A stretch of 46,433 nt of DNA from CAYLJV01 sp964510375 (GTDB taxonomy: Archaea > Hadarchaeota > Hadarchaeia > Hadarchaeales > JAGGTB01). Position 1 is the stretch's first letter, and the number at the start of each line of letters is the position of its first letter. The notes under the pieces are model-generated. The model searched no databases, was not told the DNA's origin, and saw only the letters and a list, made by a program, of their open reading frames with translations. The translations under genes were made by a program, and so were the position numbers. The stretch spans positions 1 to 46,433 of the forward strand of contig CAZEBR010000010.1 in assembly GCA_964510375.1 (NCBI GenBank). The letters run 5' to 3'. Of the stretch, positions 1 through 7,398 are shown in pieces.

Positions 1-664
1 GTTTCGTAACCTCGACTTCTATGTAACCCTCCTCGTTCAGAGTTCCGGCGAAAACATCGTCACCCTCGTTCTTAGATACGGCCACCGATTCTCCCGTAAC
101 GGCCGATTGATTCACGCTAGTTTTTCCCTCTTTCACGGTTCCGTCGAGCGGGATTCTTTCTCCGGGCTTTACTATGATAATGTCCCCGATTTCGACCTCG
201 TGGGAGTGTACCTCTTTCTTCCCGGTTTCGGTCTTTACAATTGCGGTTTCCGGAGCGAGTTTTAAGAGTTTTCCTATCGATCCCCGAACCCTTTCCCCGG
301 CGTAATCCTCCAGCGTCTCCGCTCCGAAATATAGAAAGAGGACTCCGGCTCCTTCAGCGGCGTATCCGATTGAAAAAGCCCCTATTGCCGCTGATATCAT
401 CAGGATATTCACGTCGAGCCTCCTTTCGAGGAGCCCTTTCAACCCTTCCTTTGCTATGAATGGTCCGGTTATCAGTGCGGAGCCCAGAAAGAGGATTAAA
501 TTGCCCGTTTCCCAGGAGGTCAGTAGTTGGAAAATGATCCCTGCAGAGAATAGTATCCCAGAGGAGATCAGGATAGAGATATTTCTGCGTTTCCACGGTG
601 ACGGCTTTTCTTCTAGTACATCGGTCCTGCAATATGGGCATTCCTTCATGTCGTGGTCTACCAT
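1..664 (-). CDS. P1B-type heavy-metal ATPase, N-terminal part (runs off the window)
   Basis: The reading frame is open from an ATG at 664 to the window edge, giving about 221 residues. Residues 9-12 are CPYC, a short metal-binding-like head in place of a full HMA domain. Hydrophobic helices follow at about residues 27-50 and 52-70, then a conserved stretch typical of ZntA/CadA/CopA pumps (LDVNILMISAAIGA, then ETLEDYA). The actuator-domain motif TGES is read near the edge. The CPx motif and the phosphorylated-Asp domain lie outside the window, so the metal cannot be read from this gene. The frame starts 3 bases after the stop of the SmtB-like repressor upstream, with GAGGAG just before the ATG, so the two form an operon. 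The repressor's zinc-type site points to efflux of Zn, Cd or Co across the cell membrane. Confidence 0.9.
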   Translation of the reverse strand, partial: MVDHDMKECPYCRTDVLEEKPSPWKRRNISILISSGILFSAGIIFQLLTSWETGNLILFLGSALITGPFIAKEGLKGLLERRLDVNILMISAAIGAFSIGYAAEGAGVLFLYFGAETLEDYAGERVRGSIGKLLKLAPETAIVKTETGKKEVHSHEVEIGDIIIVKPGERIPLDGTVKEGKTSVNQSAVTGESVAVSKNEGDDVFAGTLNEEGYIEVEVTK

Positions 665-667
665 TTT

Positions 668-1012
668 TTACTCCTCTTTCGCATGTTTTCGCCCCATACT
701 CAGGAGACGTTCTACGTGTTCATCCTCGAGGGAGTAGAAGATCTTTCTCCCACTCCTTCGGAATTTTACGATTCTGGCATTCCTCAGTATCCTCAATTGA
801 TGCGAGACTGCGGATTGGGATATATCTAATAGTTCTGAAAGCTCGTGAACGCAAAGTTCTCCCTCGGAAAGGGCGCTAAGTATTTCTATCCGGGTCGGGT
901 CGCTCAGAACTTTGAATATCCTCGATATTTCTTCAAGGGTCTTTTCATTGGGGATTTTTTCCCTCGCTTGTTCCAACGCTTCCGACTCCGGAGGTTTTTC
1001 TTCACCGTTCAT
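668..1012 (-). CDS. ArsR/SmtB-family metal-responsive repressor
   Basis: A small winged-helix DNA-binding protein. The core (VLSDPTRIEILSAL, then ISQSAVSHQLRILR) is the ArsR helix-turn-helix and ELCVHEL is the alpha-3 segment. The last 18 residues match the alpha-5 zinc site of SmtB/CzrA exactly: Asp-x-His, ten residues, His-x2-Glu (D, H, H and E in DEHVERLLSMGRKHAKEE). It therefore probably senses Zn(II) and releases DNA when metal binds, switching on the ATPase gene 3 bases downstream. The frame can also start at an ATG at 1030. I chose 1012 because a TATA-like TTTATTT at about 1039-1045 would place a leaderless transcript start there, leaving the repeated TGAACA motif in the promoter. The start is uncertain; the family is not. 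Confidence 0.9.
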   Translation of the reverse strand: MNGEEKPPESEALEQAREKIPNEKTLEEISRIFKVLSDPTRIEILSALSEGELCVHELSELLDISQSAVSHQLRILRNARIVKFRRSGRKIFYSLEDEHVERLLSMGRKHAKEE

Positions 1013-1023
1013 GTATGCACGTT

Positions 1024-1045
1024 TGTTCATATGTTCAAATAAAGG
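1024..1045 (-). promoter_or_regulatory. Candidate promoter and operator of the metal-resistance operon
   Basis: On the minus strand a TTTATTT box (1045-1039) is followed by TGAACA-TA-TGAACA (1037-1024), and a further ATGAAC lies at 1012. SmtB/ArsR proteins usually bind imperfect repeats built on TGAACA, so this is a plausible self-regulatory operator. The half-sites here are direct repeats rather than the usual inverted pair, so the call is tentative. Confidence 0.4.
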
Positions 1046-1116
1046 TTGGGTCTTCGAAGGTTTTCCCGCTCTTCCTGCGTGGAATTTATTAGTATAGAAC
1101 CTTTTCGAGCTAAAGG

Positions 1117-1686
1117 ATGGTTGAAATGAGTGAGAACAGAGTAATCGCGGTCTGTGGCACGCCCGGGACGGGTAAGAGCACTTTTTCGAAAGGCTTGGTC
1201 GTGGATGCCGGTTATGAACTTGTGGATTTGAATGAGGTTATCGAGGAGGAGGGGATTTTTGAGAGGGACCCAGACGGCACCAGAGCCGTCGATCCCGAAG
1301 ATTTGAGGGAAGTGTTCGATAGGAGATTCTCGGATAGCGGGAAAGATTTGGTCGTCGACGGATTGCTCTCTTATCTGCTTTCTCCCGAGCAGGTAACTTA
1401 TGTGGTGGTGCTCAGGACACATCCCAGCGTTCTTCAGGAGCGTTTGAGCGAACGAGGGTATTCGGAGAAGAAGCTGAAGGATAACGTGAATTCTGAAGCG
1501 TTGAGCGTGGTCTTGGGAGAGGCCGTTCAGATTCACGGAGCCGAAAAAGTGTTCGAAATAGATACGTCGGAAGTTCCTCCAAAAAGGAGCGTGGAAATGT
1601 TCAAGGAGGCTCTGGAGGGGGAGAGAGATCTTTCTCCGGGCTCCCTAGATTGGCTGGAAGATTATTTTCAGGAAATGAAGGATTAA
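1117..1686 (+). CDS. AK6/Fap7-type adenylate kinase
   Basis: A 189-residue P-loop nucleotide kinase. Walker A is GTPGTGKST at residues 14-22. The arrangement after it (VDLNEV near residue 37, then a LVVDG strand near residue 82) fits the AK6/hCINAP/Fap7 family, which phosphorylates AMP and, in yeast and archaea, works in late maturation of the small ribosomal subunit with ribosomal protein S11. Length is normal for archaeal members. The ATG at 1117 lies about 27 bases after a TATA-like TTTATTAG near 1086, which fits a leaderless mRNA; a second ATG at 1126 is possible. It diverges from the ArsR gene and converges with the sec61-beta gene, so it is probably transcribed alone. Confidence 0.88.
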   Translation: MVEMSENRVIAVCGTPGTGKSTFSKGLVVDAGYELVDLNEVIEEEGIFERDPDGTRAVDPEDLREVFDRRFSDSGKDLVVDGLLSYLLSPEQVTYVVVLRTHPSVLQERLSERGYSEKKLKDNVNSEALSVVLGEAVQIHGAEKVFEIDTSEVPPKRSVEMFKEALEGERDLSPGSLDWLEDYFQEMKD

Positions 1687-1729
1687 TAGTTGCTCCGTTC
1701 TGTGATTCAATTGAAAATCTTGGAGTGTG

Positions 1730-1900
1730 TCAGAACAGTATACCTGAGTGGAGCACGATTTCCGCTACAATGACCACGATGCAGGCACCTACTACTAGCT
1801 TCGGTTCTACCTTCGGTCCGTGTGTCTCCTCGTTAAAATATCGCAAGAGACCCGCGCCGCTTGAGGGCATTCCTTCTTCTTCTCCACCTCGTCTAACCAT
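1730..1900 (-). CDS. Sec61-beta subunit of the protein translocon
   Basis: A 56-residue frame from ATG 1900 to TGA 1730. The order of parts is that of archaeal Sec61-beta: a charged start, MPSSGAGLLRYFNEE at residues 11-25, then KVEPKLVVG leading into one membrane helix (about residues 35-51). The family is the small third subunit of the SecYE channel in the cell membrane, with its N-terminus in the cytoplasm. The gene starts 31 bases after the stop of the Tsr3-like gene on the same strand and is probably co-transcribed with it. A longer frame on the opposite strand covers the same bases but has no recognisable protein features. Confidence 0.88.
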   Translation of the reverse strand: MVRRGGEEEGMPSSGAGLLRYFNEETHGPKVEPKLVVGACIVVIVAEIVLHSGILF

Positions 1901-1931
1901 AGTAATCAATTACTTCTTTATTCTCTTAGTT

Positions 1932-2447
1932 TTAAGATTTTTTCTCCGGAATGAATTCTTCCTGTAGTGCGACTATTTCCTCGCTATTTTCCGCGTTTTG
2001 GTACTCACGTAACGGCTTCTCGTTCAGTTCGAAAAACGAATGACCCCATTTAAACCCTTCAAGGAGGTCCTTTGCCATATCCACTTTTCCGAGAATGTAA
2101 AGGGCGGCGGACAGCGCCTCCACGGTGCTGAGCTTCGTCGGATGACCGTAGTAAGTAGGGTTTGCCGCCACGAGATATGGCAGGCTCCGCGCTTCAACTT
2201 CGAGCTTTAGACTCTGAATCTGTTCTATGTTTTTCCAGGAGCAATCGAGCGCGGTAATCCCGTTTTCCTCCGCTATTTTTTCGTCTTCGGGGGAGAGGGC
2301 CTTGGTCGAGAGGGGGTTCAGCATCAGCGTGCCGTTGGGAATCCCCCCGATTTTTTCAACTACCTCCGCTTTATCGAGCCTCTCCAGACGTAGACCGGTG
2401 CATTTCTCGGGATCGCACTCCTTGGAGTGGTAGACGTACAGTTTCAT
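1932..2447 (-). CDS. tsr3: Tsr3/DUF367-type rRNA aminocarboxypropyltransferase
   Basis: A 171-residue protein matching the Tsr3 family (formerly DUF367), SPOUT-related enzymes that transfer the aminocarboxypropyl group of S-adenosylmethionine to a small-subunit rRNA base. Visible family segments are the N-terminal HSKECDPEKCTGLRL, GTLMLNPLS, ITALDCSWKN near residue 65, and YLVAANPTYYGHPTKLSTVEA, which forms the cofactor pocket. The frame extends upstream to 2519, but family members begin at about MKLYVYHSKECDP, so I chose the ATG at 2447. It shares a strand with sec61-beta downstream and lies close to the AK6/Fap7 kinase, another ribosome-maturation factor. Confidence 0.88.
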   Translation of the reverse strand: MKLYVYHSKECDPEKCTGLRLERLDKAEVVEKIGGIPNGTLMLNPLSTKALSPEDEKIAEENGITALDCSWKNIEQIQSLKLEVEARSLPYLVAANPTYYGHPTKLSTVEALSAALYILGKVDMAKDLLEGFKWGHSFFELNEKPLREYQNAENSEEIVALQEEFIPEKKS

Positions 2448-2539
2448 TCGAATGACCTCGGTGGAATGTTCTCCGTCAGTTAGTAATACTTGGTGGTGAA
2501 ATATACCTCTTTTAAACAATATCTACAAAATTTAGAGCG

Positions 2540-3664
2540 ATGAGCGGAAAAATATTTGCCAACGCCAATATCCTCGTCGGCGAAAACCTGGATATCGTGA
2601 GGGGGTATGTGAAAGTCCGTGACGGAGTCGTAAGAGAAATCGCCGAGGGTGAGCCGCCCGAGGTTGATTTTGACATGGAGGGCGATTATGTCTTGCCTCC
2701 CTTCGTGAACGGACACACGCATGTAGGGGACTCGGTCAAGACGGATCTCTACCACGGTCGGACCCAGTCCGAGGTGGTCGGGGAGGGAGGAGTAAAGTTC
2801 GACGCCCTCGAGGGATGCTCCGAGCGTGAAAAGATGGATGCTATGCGGGAAAGCCTCGACGCTATGAGGGATTTCGGGGTGCTTGCGCACTGTGATTTCC
2901 GCGAGAGTGGAATAGAGGGGTGTAAGATGTTGGAAAGTTCATCGAACGAGTCCGTAACCTCCGTGGTTATGGCGAGGCCAAAGAACAGCAGGGACTTTGA
3001 CGGTTTGCTCTCACACTGTGACGGGCTGGGGATACCGTCGCTCGATTTTCTCTCGACGGAGGGGGTGGATCGGCTGTTGGGCGACATCAAGGATTCTGGA
3101 AAGCTGCTTTCCTTTCACGTTTCCGAGACCAAGGAGGCTCACGAGAAGTCCCTGGAGGAGACGGGCAGGACCGAGATTGCACGCGCCCTGGAGCACGATC
3201 CTTCTTACTTAGTTCACGGTACTTGGGCCACCCGGGAGGATCTCCGATCCATAAAGGATAGCGGTATCCCGCTGGTTCTCTGCACTCGGGCGAACAGCCT
3301 CCTCAGCGTGGGTCTCCCGAGAATAAACCAAGTTCTGGAAGAGGATGTGGATTTCTGGCTCGGGACCGACAACGTCTCCGTTTGTCCTCCCGACATGCTC
3401 GCCGAGCTTTCCTACGCTTGGGCGATTCTCCGTCTCCAGTCGGCCGATGCGGGCGCCGCCGAGGCCCGGGAGCTGTTGAAGGCGGCGACTGTCAATCCAA
3501 TGGATTTCCTGGACCTGCCGTTCGGCCCGATCGAGGAGGGGAACGGGGCGGCCTTTCTAGTCCTTTCGGGGGAGAGGTTCGAACGCTCCGTTGACCCGTA
3601 TGTGGGTATCGTGAATCGTGCTAGGTCGAGCGACATAAAGGATATCTACCTTCCCGATAGATAG
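2540..3664 (+). CDS. Amidohydrolase-superfamily deaminase/chlorohydrolase-like protein
   Basis: A 374-residue metal-dependent hydrolase. Metal-site motifs appear in order: NGHTH (residues 57-61), HVSE near 190, VHGTW near 222 and GTDN near 274. This set fits the cytosine-deaminase / TRZ-ATZ / adenosine-derivative deaminase branch (one metal, HxH, H, H, D). The short beta-sandwich halves at both ends (KIFANANILVG; FGPIEEGNGAAFLVL) are also present. The substrate cannot be read; the methylthioadenosine/S-adenosylhomocysteine deaminases of archaea are one possibility, but the protein is shorter than usual for them. TTTAAAC near 2513 could serve this gene or the divergent tsr3. Confidence 0.8.
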   Translation: MSGKIFANANILVGENLDIVRGYVKVRDGVVREIAEGEPPEVDFDMEGDYVLPPFVNGHTHVGDSVKTDLYHGRTQSEVVGEGGVKFDALEGCSEREKMDAMRESLDAMRDFGVLAHCDFRESGIEGCKMLESSSNESVTSVVMARPKNSRDFDGLLSHCDGLGIPSLDFLSTEGVDRLLGDIKDSGKLLSFHVSETKEAHEKSLEETGRTEIARALEHDPSYLVHGTWATREDLRSIKDSGIPLVLCTRANSLLSVGLPRINQVLEEDVDFWLGTDNVSVCPPDMLAELSYAWAILRLQSADAGAAEARELLKAATVNPMDFLDLPFGPIEEGNGAAFLVLSGERFERSVDPYVGIVNRARSSDIKDIYLPDR

Positions 3665-3705
3665 GTTAGGAAATTTATTTAAATCTCGATGAAGGATTTA
3701 GTCCG

Positions 3706-3747
3706 GTGTCTGAAAGAGTCGGTGAGGATAATCTAGAGGTCGATTGA
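3706..3747 (+). other. Possible 13-codon leader ORF in front of glyS
   Basis: A GTG at 3706 opens 13 codons that end in TGA directly against the ATG of glyS, in the same frame. A strong TATA-like AATTTATTTAAA lies at 3672-3683, about 27 bases upstream, so the GTG is near the predicted transcript start. It may be a short translated leader coupled to glyS, or chance in a 5' untranslated region. Confidence 0.25.
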
Positions 3748-5280
3748 ATGTCCGAGGACAAGTACGAGAAAATCATGAACGTTTCCAAAAGACGGGGCTT
3801 CATATGGCCTTCCTTCGAGCCATATGGAGGTGCGGCAGGCTTTTACGATTTCGGCCCCCTGGGCACGTTGCTGAAGGAAAACATTCTGGAGATGTGGAAA
3901 CAGCACTACGTGGTCAAGGAGGGTTGCTACGAGATAGATTCTCCCACAATATTCCCTGAGGCAGTACTGGAGGCCAGCGGACACGTGGACCACTTTACGG
4001 ACGTGATGGCCGAGTGCACTTCCTGCGGTTCGGCTTACGAGGTCGTGAATCTGATCGAGGAGATGACCGGGAGGGATGTCGAGGGCCAGAGCAAGGAGGA
4101 GATTCAGGAGTTCGTCGACTCCAAGAACGTGAGATGTCCGAGTTGTGGCGGATCTCTCGGCGAAATATACGATTTCAACACGATGTTCAAGACGGCCATA
4201 GGTCCGGAGAGGGACAGGACGGCTTACCTGCGTCCTGAGACGGCCCAGTCCATTTTTGTCGACTTCAATCGTTTGCAGAGGGTGGCCAGAAGGCAGCTTC
4301 CCTTCGGCGTCGCCCAGATAGGGAAGGGTTACCGCAACGAGATTTCACCGCGGAAAGGGGTTATCAGGCTTCGCGAGTTCACGATGGCGGAGGTAGAGGT
4401 GTTTTACGATCCAGAAGATCCATCACATCCCAAGTTCGAGAGGGCCGAGGACGAGCCTTTGAGGCTCTGGCTCGCGGAGGATCAGATGAATGACGTCGAC
4501 GAGATTACGGAGAGAAAGACCGGAGAGGCGCTCGAGGATGGTTTGATTTACAACGAACTCCTCGCATATCACATGGCCTACTCAAAGAAGTTCCTGTTGG
4601 ACCTCGGCATTCCCGAGGAAATGATAAGGCTCAGGGAACAGGTTCCCGGCGAACGCGCACACTACTCCAAGGAGACTTGGGACCTTGAGGTGTACACGGA
4701 AAAGTTCGGATGGGTCGAAGTTGCCGGCATGGCGTACAGGACCGACTACGACCTCTCCCGTCACACCGAATATTCGGACACGGACATGACCGTTTACCAT
4801 CAGAAGGAGGGGGAGGAGGAAGGGAGGAGCGTCCTGCCCCATGTGGTCGAGCCCTCGTTCGGCATCGACCGCTGCCTCTACTGTACCATGGAGCATGCTT
4901 TCGAGGAGGAAGGGGAAAAGGAAGGTCAGTTCAGGTTCGAAAGGAAAATAGCCCCGATTGACGTGAGTGTATTTCCCCTCATAACCGACGACGGCCTGCC
5001 TGAGAAGGCCGATGAGGTCTTTGAAAGTCTCAAGGACGACGGCCTGTACGCTCAGTACGACGATTCCGGGAGCATAGGCAGACGATACGCGAGGGCGGAC
5101 GAGATAGGCGTCCCCTACTGCGTCACGGTCGATCACCAGACTCTGGACGATTCCACCGTTACGATTCGAGATAGGGATTCCACGGATCAGGTTAGGGTGG
5201 AAATAGAAGAGTTACCGGGAGTAATTTCCGAGCTTCTGGATGGGAAGATAGAATTCGAAGAGGCCGGAGAGCCTGTTTAG
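3748..5280 (+). CDS. glyS: Glycyl-tRNA synthetase, class II alpha2 type
   Basis: A 510-residue synthetase that charges tRNA-Gly. The N-terminus carries the family motif RRGFIWPSFEPYGGAAGFYDFGP in parts (residues 13-35). Two CxxC pairs (Cys90/93 and Cys130/133) fit a zinc-binding insert. Class II signatures follow: motif 2 around FRNEISPRKG-type sequence (here GYRNEISPRKGVIRLREF) and motif 3 near VVEPSFGIDR. The C-terminal anticodon-binding domain (DVSVFPLITDDGLPEKA and on) closes the protein. Length is a little under most archaeal GlyRS. The ATG at 3748 is fixed by the in-frame TGA just before it. The gene ends before a 290-base AT-rich spacer, so it is probably monocistronic. Confidence 0.95.
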   Translation: MSEDKYEKIMNVSKRRGFIWPSFEPYGGAAGFYDFGPLGTLLKENILEMWKQHYVVKEGCYEIDSPTIFPEAVLEASGHVDHFTDVMAECTSCGSAYEVVNLIEEMTGRDVEGQSKEEIQEFVDSKNVRCPSCGGSLGEIYDFNTMFKTAIGPERDRTAYLRPETAQSIFVDFNRLQRVARRQLPFGVAQIGKGYRNEISPRKGVIRLREFTMAEVEVFYDPEDPSHPKFERAEDEPLRLWLAEDQMNDVDEITERKTGEALEDGLIYNELLAYHMAYSKKFLLDLGIPEEMIRLREQVPGERAHYSKETWDLEVYTEKFGWVEVAGMAYRTDYDLSRHTEYSDTDMTVYHQKEGEEEGRSVLPHVVEPSFGIDRCLYCTMEHAFEEEGEKEGQFRFERKIAPIDVSVFPLITDDGLPEKADEVFESLKDDGLYAQYDDSGSIGRRYARADEIGVPYCVTVDHQTLDDSTVTIRDRDSTDQVRVEIEELPGVISELLDGKIEFEEAGEPV

Positions 5281-5571
5281 GATTGAATAATCCTTTATTT
5301 CTTTAAAGAATAAGATCAGTAACATCTACACGTTTTCTAACGACTTAAGCTCGAAGAAGAAAGTTAAAAATATCGCAAATATGGAATTTAATCAATTTAT
5401 AAAGACAGGCTTTTTTAAGTCGAAGTAAAGGAACATTTCTACGTTTAAGCCTTTTCTGATAAGTTAGTGCATATAAGTGAGAGCATATAGAGCAAAGAAG
5501 AATTTTTAAATGCATATTTATCAAGTATTTATTTATGTTTAGTATTTTCTAAAATTTTATGAGGTTAAATT

Positions 5572-6621
5572 TTGGAGGAAAAACTGGAGCCTGCAGTGCG
5601 AAGCGATGATATGGGCAAAACGGAAAAAATTGAGGAATTAAATAAAAGGCTACAGGAAACGAGGGATGAGCTTCAAGAGCTGCTGGATACTCATTCGGAT
5701 TACGCAAGGGGGCTATTAAAATTCGGTCTGGCGTCTTGGGTCTTTGCACTGTCCCTATTCGTCTCGTTTCTCCTGATATACTATGGTCCTTCAATTATAT
5801 TTCATTCTCCGCCACTTTCGATTTCCCTATTAATAGGCGCACTCGCCACGACTTTTGTGGTATCGGCGGGATTTCTTGCGAATAAGCGCAGAAAAATAAA
5901 CAAGCTGAAAGAGAAGAGGGAGAAGTTCGAGGATAAGTACCATAAGAACCTCTTGGAGGTCAAGTGGAAGAGGGCTAGGGAGAGAAAGGAATTCCTGAAC
6001 ACGCTCCTCAGGCACGATTTGAGGAACAAGGCTCAGACCGTCTTAGGCTACCTCGAACTAATGGATGAGTTGGACCTCCCGGAGGAAGGCGACGAATACT
6101 TGGATAAAGCTCGGAAGGGTATTGATGATAGCGTTGACCTGATTGAAAAGGTAAGGACCTTGGGCGAGGTGGAAGATGAGGAGATTAGTGAAGTTTCAGT
6201 AGAGGATGCGATACGGAATGCCGTCGATGGGGTGAGTCATGCGGCTGACGACAAGGGAGTCGAGATCGAGATGGTTTTTCCAATAGAAGAATCTAAAGTT
6301 AAGGGAGGATCCCTTTTGGATCGTGTCTTTTCCAATATTATCGAGAATGCCGTCCAGTACTCTGGGGGAAGCCAGGTCAGAGTCCGCGCTCGGAGCACGG
6401 AAGAGGAGATCATATGCACTATCGAAGACGACGGTAAAGGAATCGCCGATGAGAACAAGAGCAAAATTTTTGATAAAGGATACACCGTCGCTGAAGAGAG
6501 GGGTACGGGCTTGGGGATGTTCCTCGTCAAAACCCTGCTTGAAATATATGGCGGGGATATCGAGGTAAATGATTCGGAACTCGGTGGAGCTAGGTTTGAC
6601 GTTCACTTGAAGAAAGCGTAA
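5572..6621 (+). CDS. Membrane-anchored sensor histidine kinase
   Basis: A 349-residue two-component kinase. After a short coiled N-terminus (residues 18-42), two membrane helices lie at about 50-71 and 81-103 with only a short outside loop, so it has no large extracellular sensor. A coiled linker leads to the phosphoacceptor motif RHDLRNK with His148, the form common in archaeal kinases. The ATPase domain has the N box IIENAVQYS, G1 EDDGKGI and G2 GTGLGMFLVK. The start is a TTG at 5572 with GAGGTT seven bases upstream; an ATG at 5611 is the alternative. No response regulator is adjacent; the only receiver protein in the window lies 30 kb away. The 290-base AT-rich region upstream contains the palindrome TTCTTTAAAGAA at 5299-5310. 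Confidence 0.9.
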   Translation: MEEKLEPAVRSDDMGKTEKIEELNKRLQETRDELQELLDTHSDYARGLLKFGLASWVFALSLFVSFLLIYYGPSIIFHSPPLSISLLIGALATTFVVSAGFLANKRRKINKLKEKREKFEDKYHKNLLEVKWKRARERKEFLNTLLRHDLRNKAQTVLGYLELMDELDLPEEGDEYLDKARKGIDDSVDLIEKVRTLGEVEDEEISEVSVEDAIRNAVDGVSHAADDKGVEIEMVFPIEESKVKGGSLLDRVFSNIIENAVQYSGGSQVRVRARSTEEEIICTIEDDGKGIADENKSKIFDKGYTVAEERGTGLGMFLVKTLLEIYGGDIEVNDSELGGARFDVHLKKA

Positions 6622-6643
6622 ATTTGTCTTTCTGCGTTCCCTT

Positions 6644-7204
6644 TTAAGACAGATATCGATCTAACCAATCATATACCTGATTTGAATCTTCTTTAGAAAT
6701 ATCTATTTCATCAATTTGTTCTAGGCCTATTATTTTCCGTAATTTCTCATCCAATTCTTTGGGGAATATATCTTCATCCACTTCTAAATTCTTAATATTC
6801 CCCTCCAAAGACGGTCTATACAGGAAGTTTCTGATTCCGTCGGAGACCATTAATAAATAGCTTACATCCTGTCCATGTTTCTTCCATAAAATGCAGATGC
6901 AGCGCCTCAGCTGATCTTTGGCTTTTTCTAAAATCCCTTTGTTCCGCATGGGAACCAGTTTTGCCGTTTTAAATTCGATAATTAAATTTCCAAACGGAGT
7001 GCCTGCTTCTCCACGAACCGCTACAGTTCCCTGCTTATTGACAAGATACTTTTCAAGTTCCGGAAATATTTCTATCGCAAAATCTGTCTCCACTTTTTCT
7101 CCAAAAATTGTTTTAACAAAATTTAAGAAGCGACGGGATTTGGAAAAATGGGAATTAGCATTCTTTGATTTGGAAATATATTTCTGGAGCTGAGATTTTT
7201 CCAT
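6644..7204 (-). CDS. Isolated PD-(D/E)xK-like domain, probably a restriction-modification remnant
   Basis: A 186-residue protein that resembles the N-terminal domain of large Eco57I/PglX-like restriction-modification or methylase proteins. The segment GTPFGNLIIEFK near residues 66-77 fits the nuclease beta-hairpin (the expected Asp position reads Gly or Thr, Glu and Lys are present). LLMVSDGIRNFLYRPSL and EQIDEIDISKEDSNQVYDWLDRYL fit the end of that domain. In those large proteins a methyltransferase follows immediately; here a stop codon comes after WLDRYLS and the next gene is the convergent histidine kinase. It is therefore either a stand-alone domain or a decayed gene. Base composition is AT-rich, unlike glyS. 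Family assignment is from memory of motif shape. Confidence 0.55.
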   Translation of the reverse strand: MEKSQLQKYISKSKNANSHFSKSRRFLNFVKTIFGEKVETDFAIEIFPELEKYLVNKQGTVAVRGEAGTPFGNLIIEFKTAKLVPMRNKGILEKAKDQLRRCICILWKKHGQDVSYLLMVSDGIRNFLYRPSLEGNIKNLEVDEDIFPKELDEKLRKIIGLEQIDEIDISKEDSNQVYDWLDRYLS

Positions 7205-7398
7205 TAAATATTCTCCATCTATCCTTTTGTCCAGTATTTAAAAAAAGAATTTTGATAATCGGTCTTCTCCAGATTTCGCTTATTTTCCATGGATTTGGAA
7301 ACAAAGAGAAAACGCAATTATCCAGAAACAAAAGCTTTGATCCGTCAGAGCCATAACTTTAAAAGATTTTTAATGTTAAAGAGCCGGAATGGGATTAC

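Noticed and set aside
1650..1967. 105-residue frame on the plus strand after the adenylate kinase
   Set aside because: No family features, low-complexity composition, and it covers the real Sec61-beta gene on the other strand.
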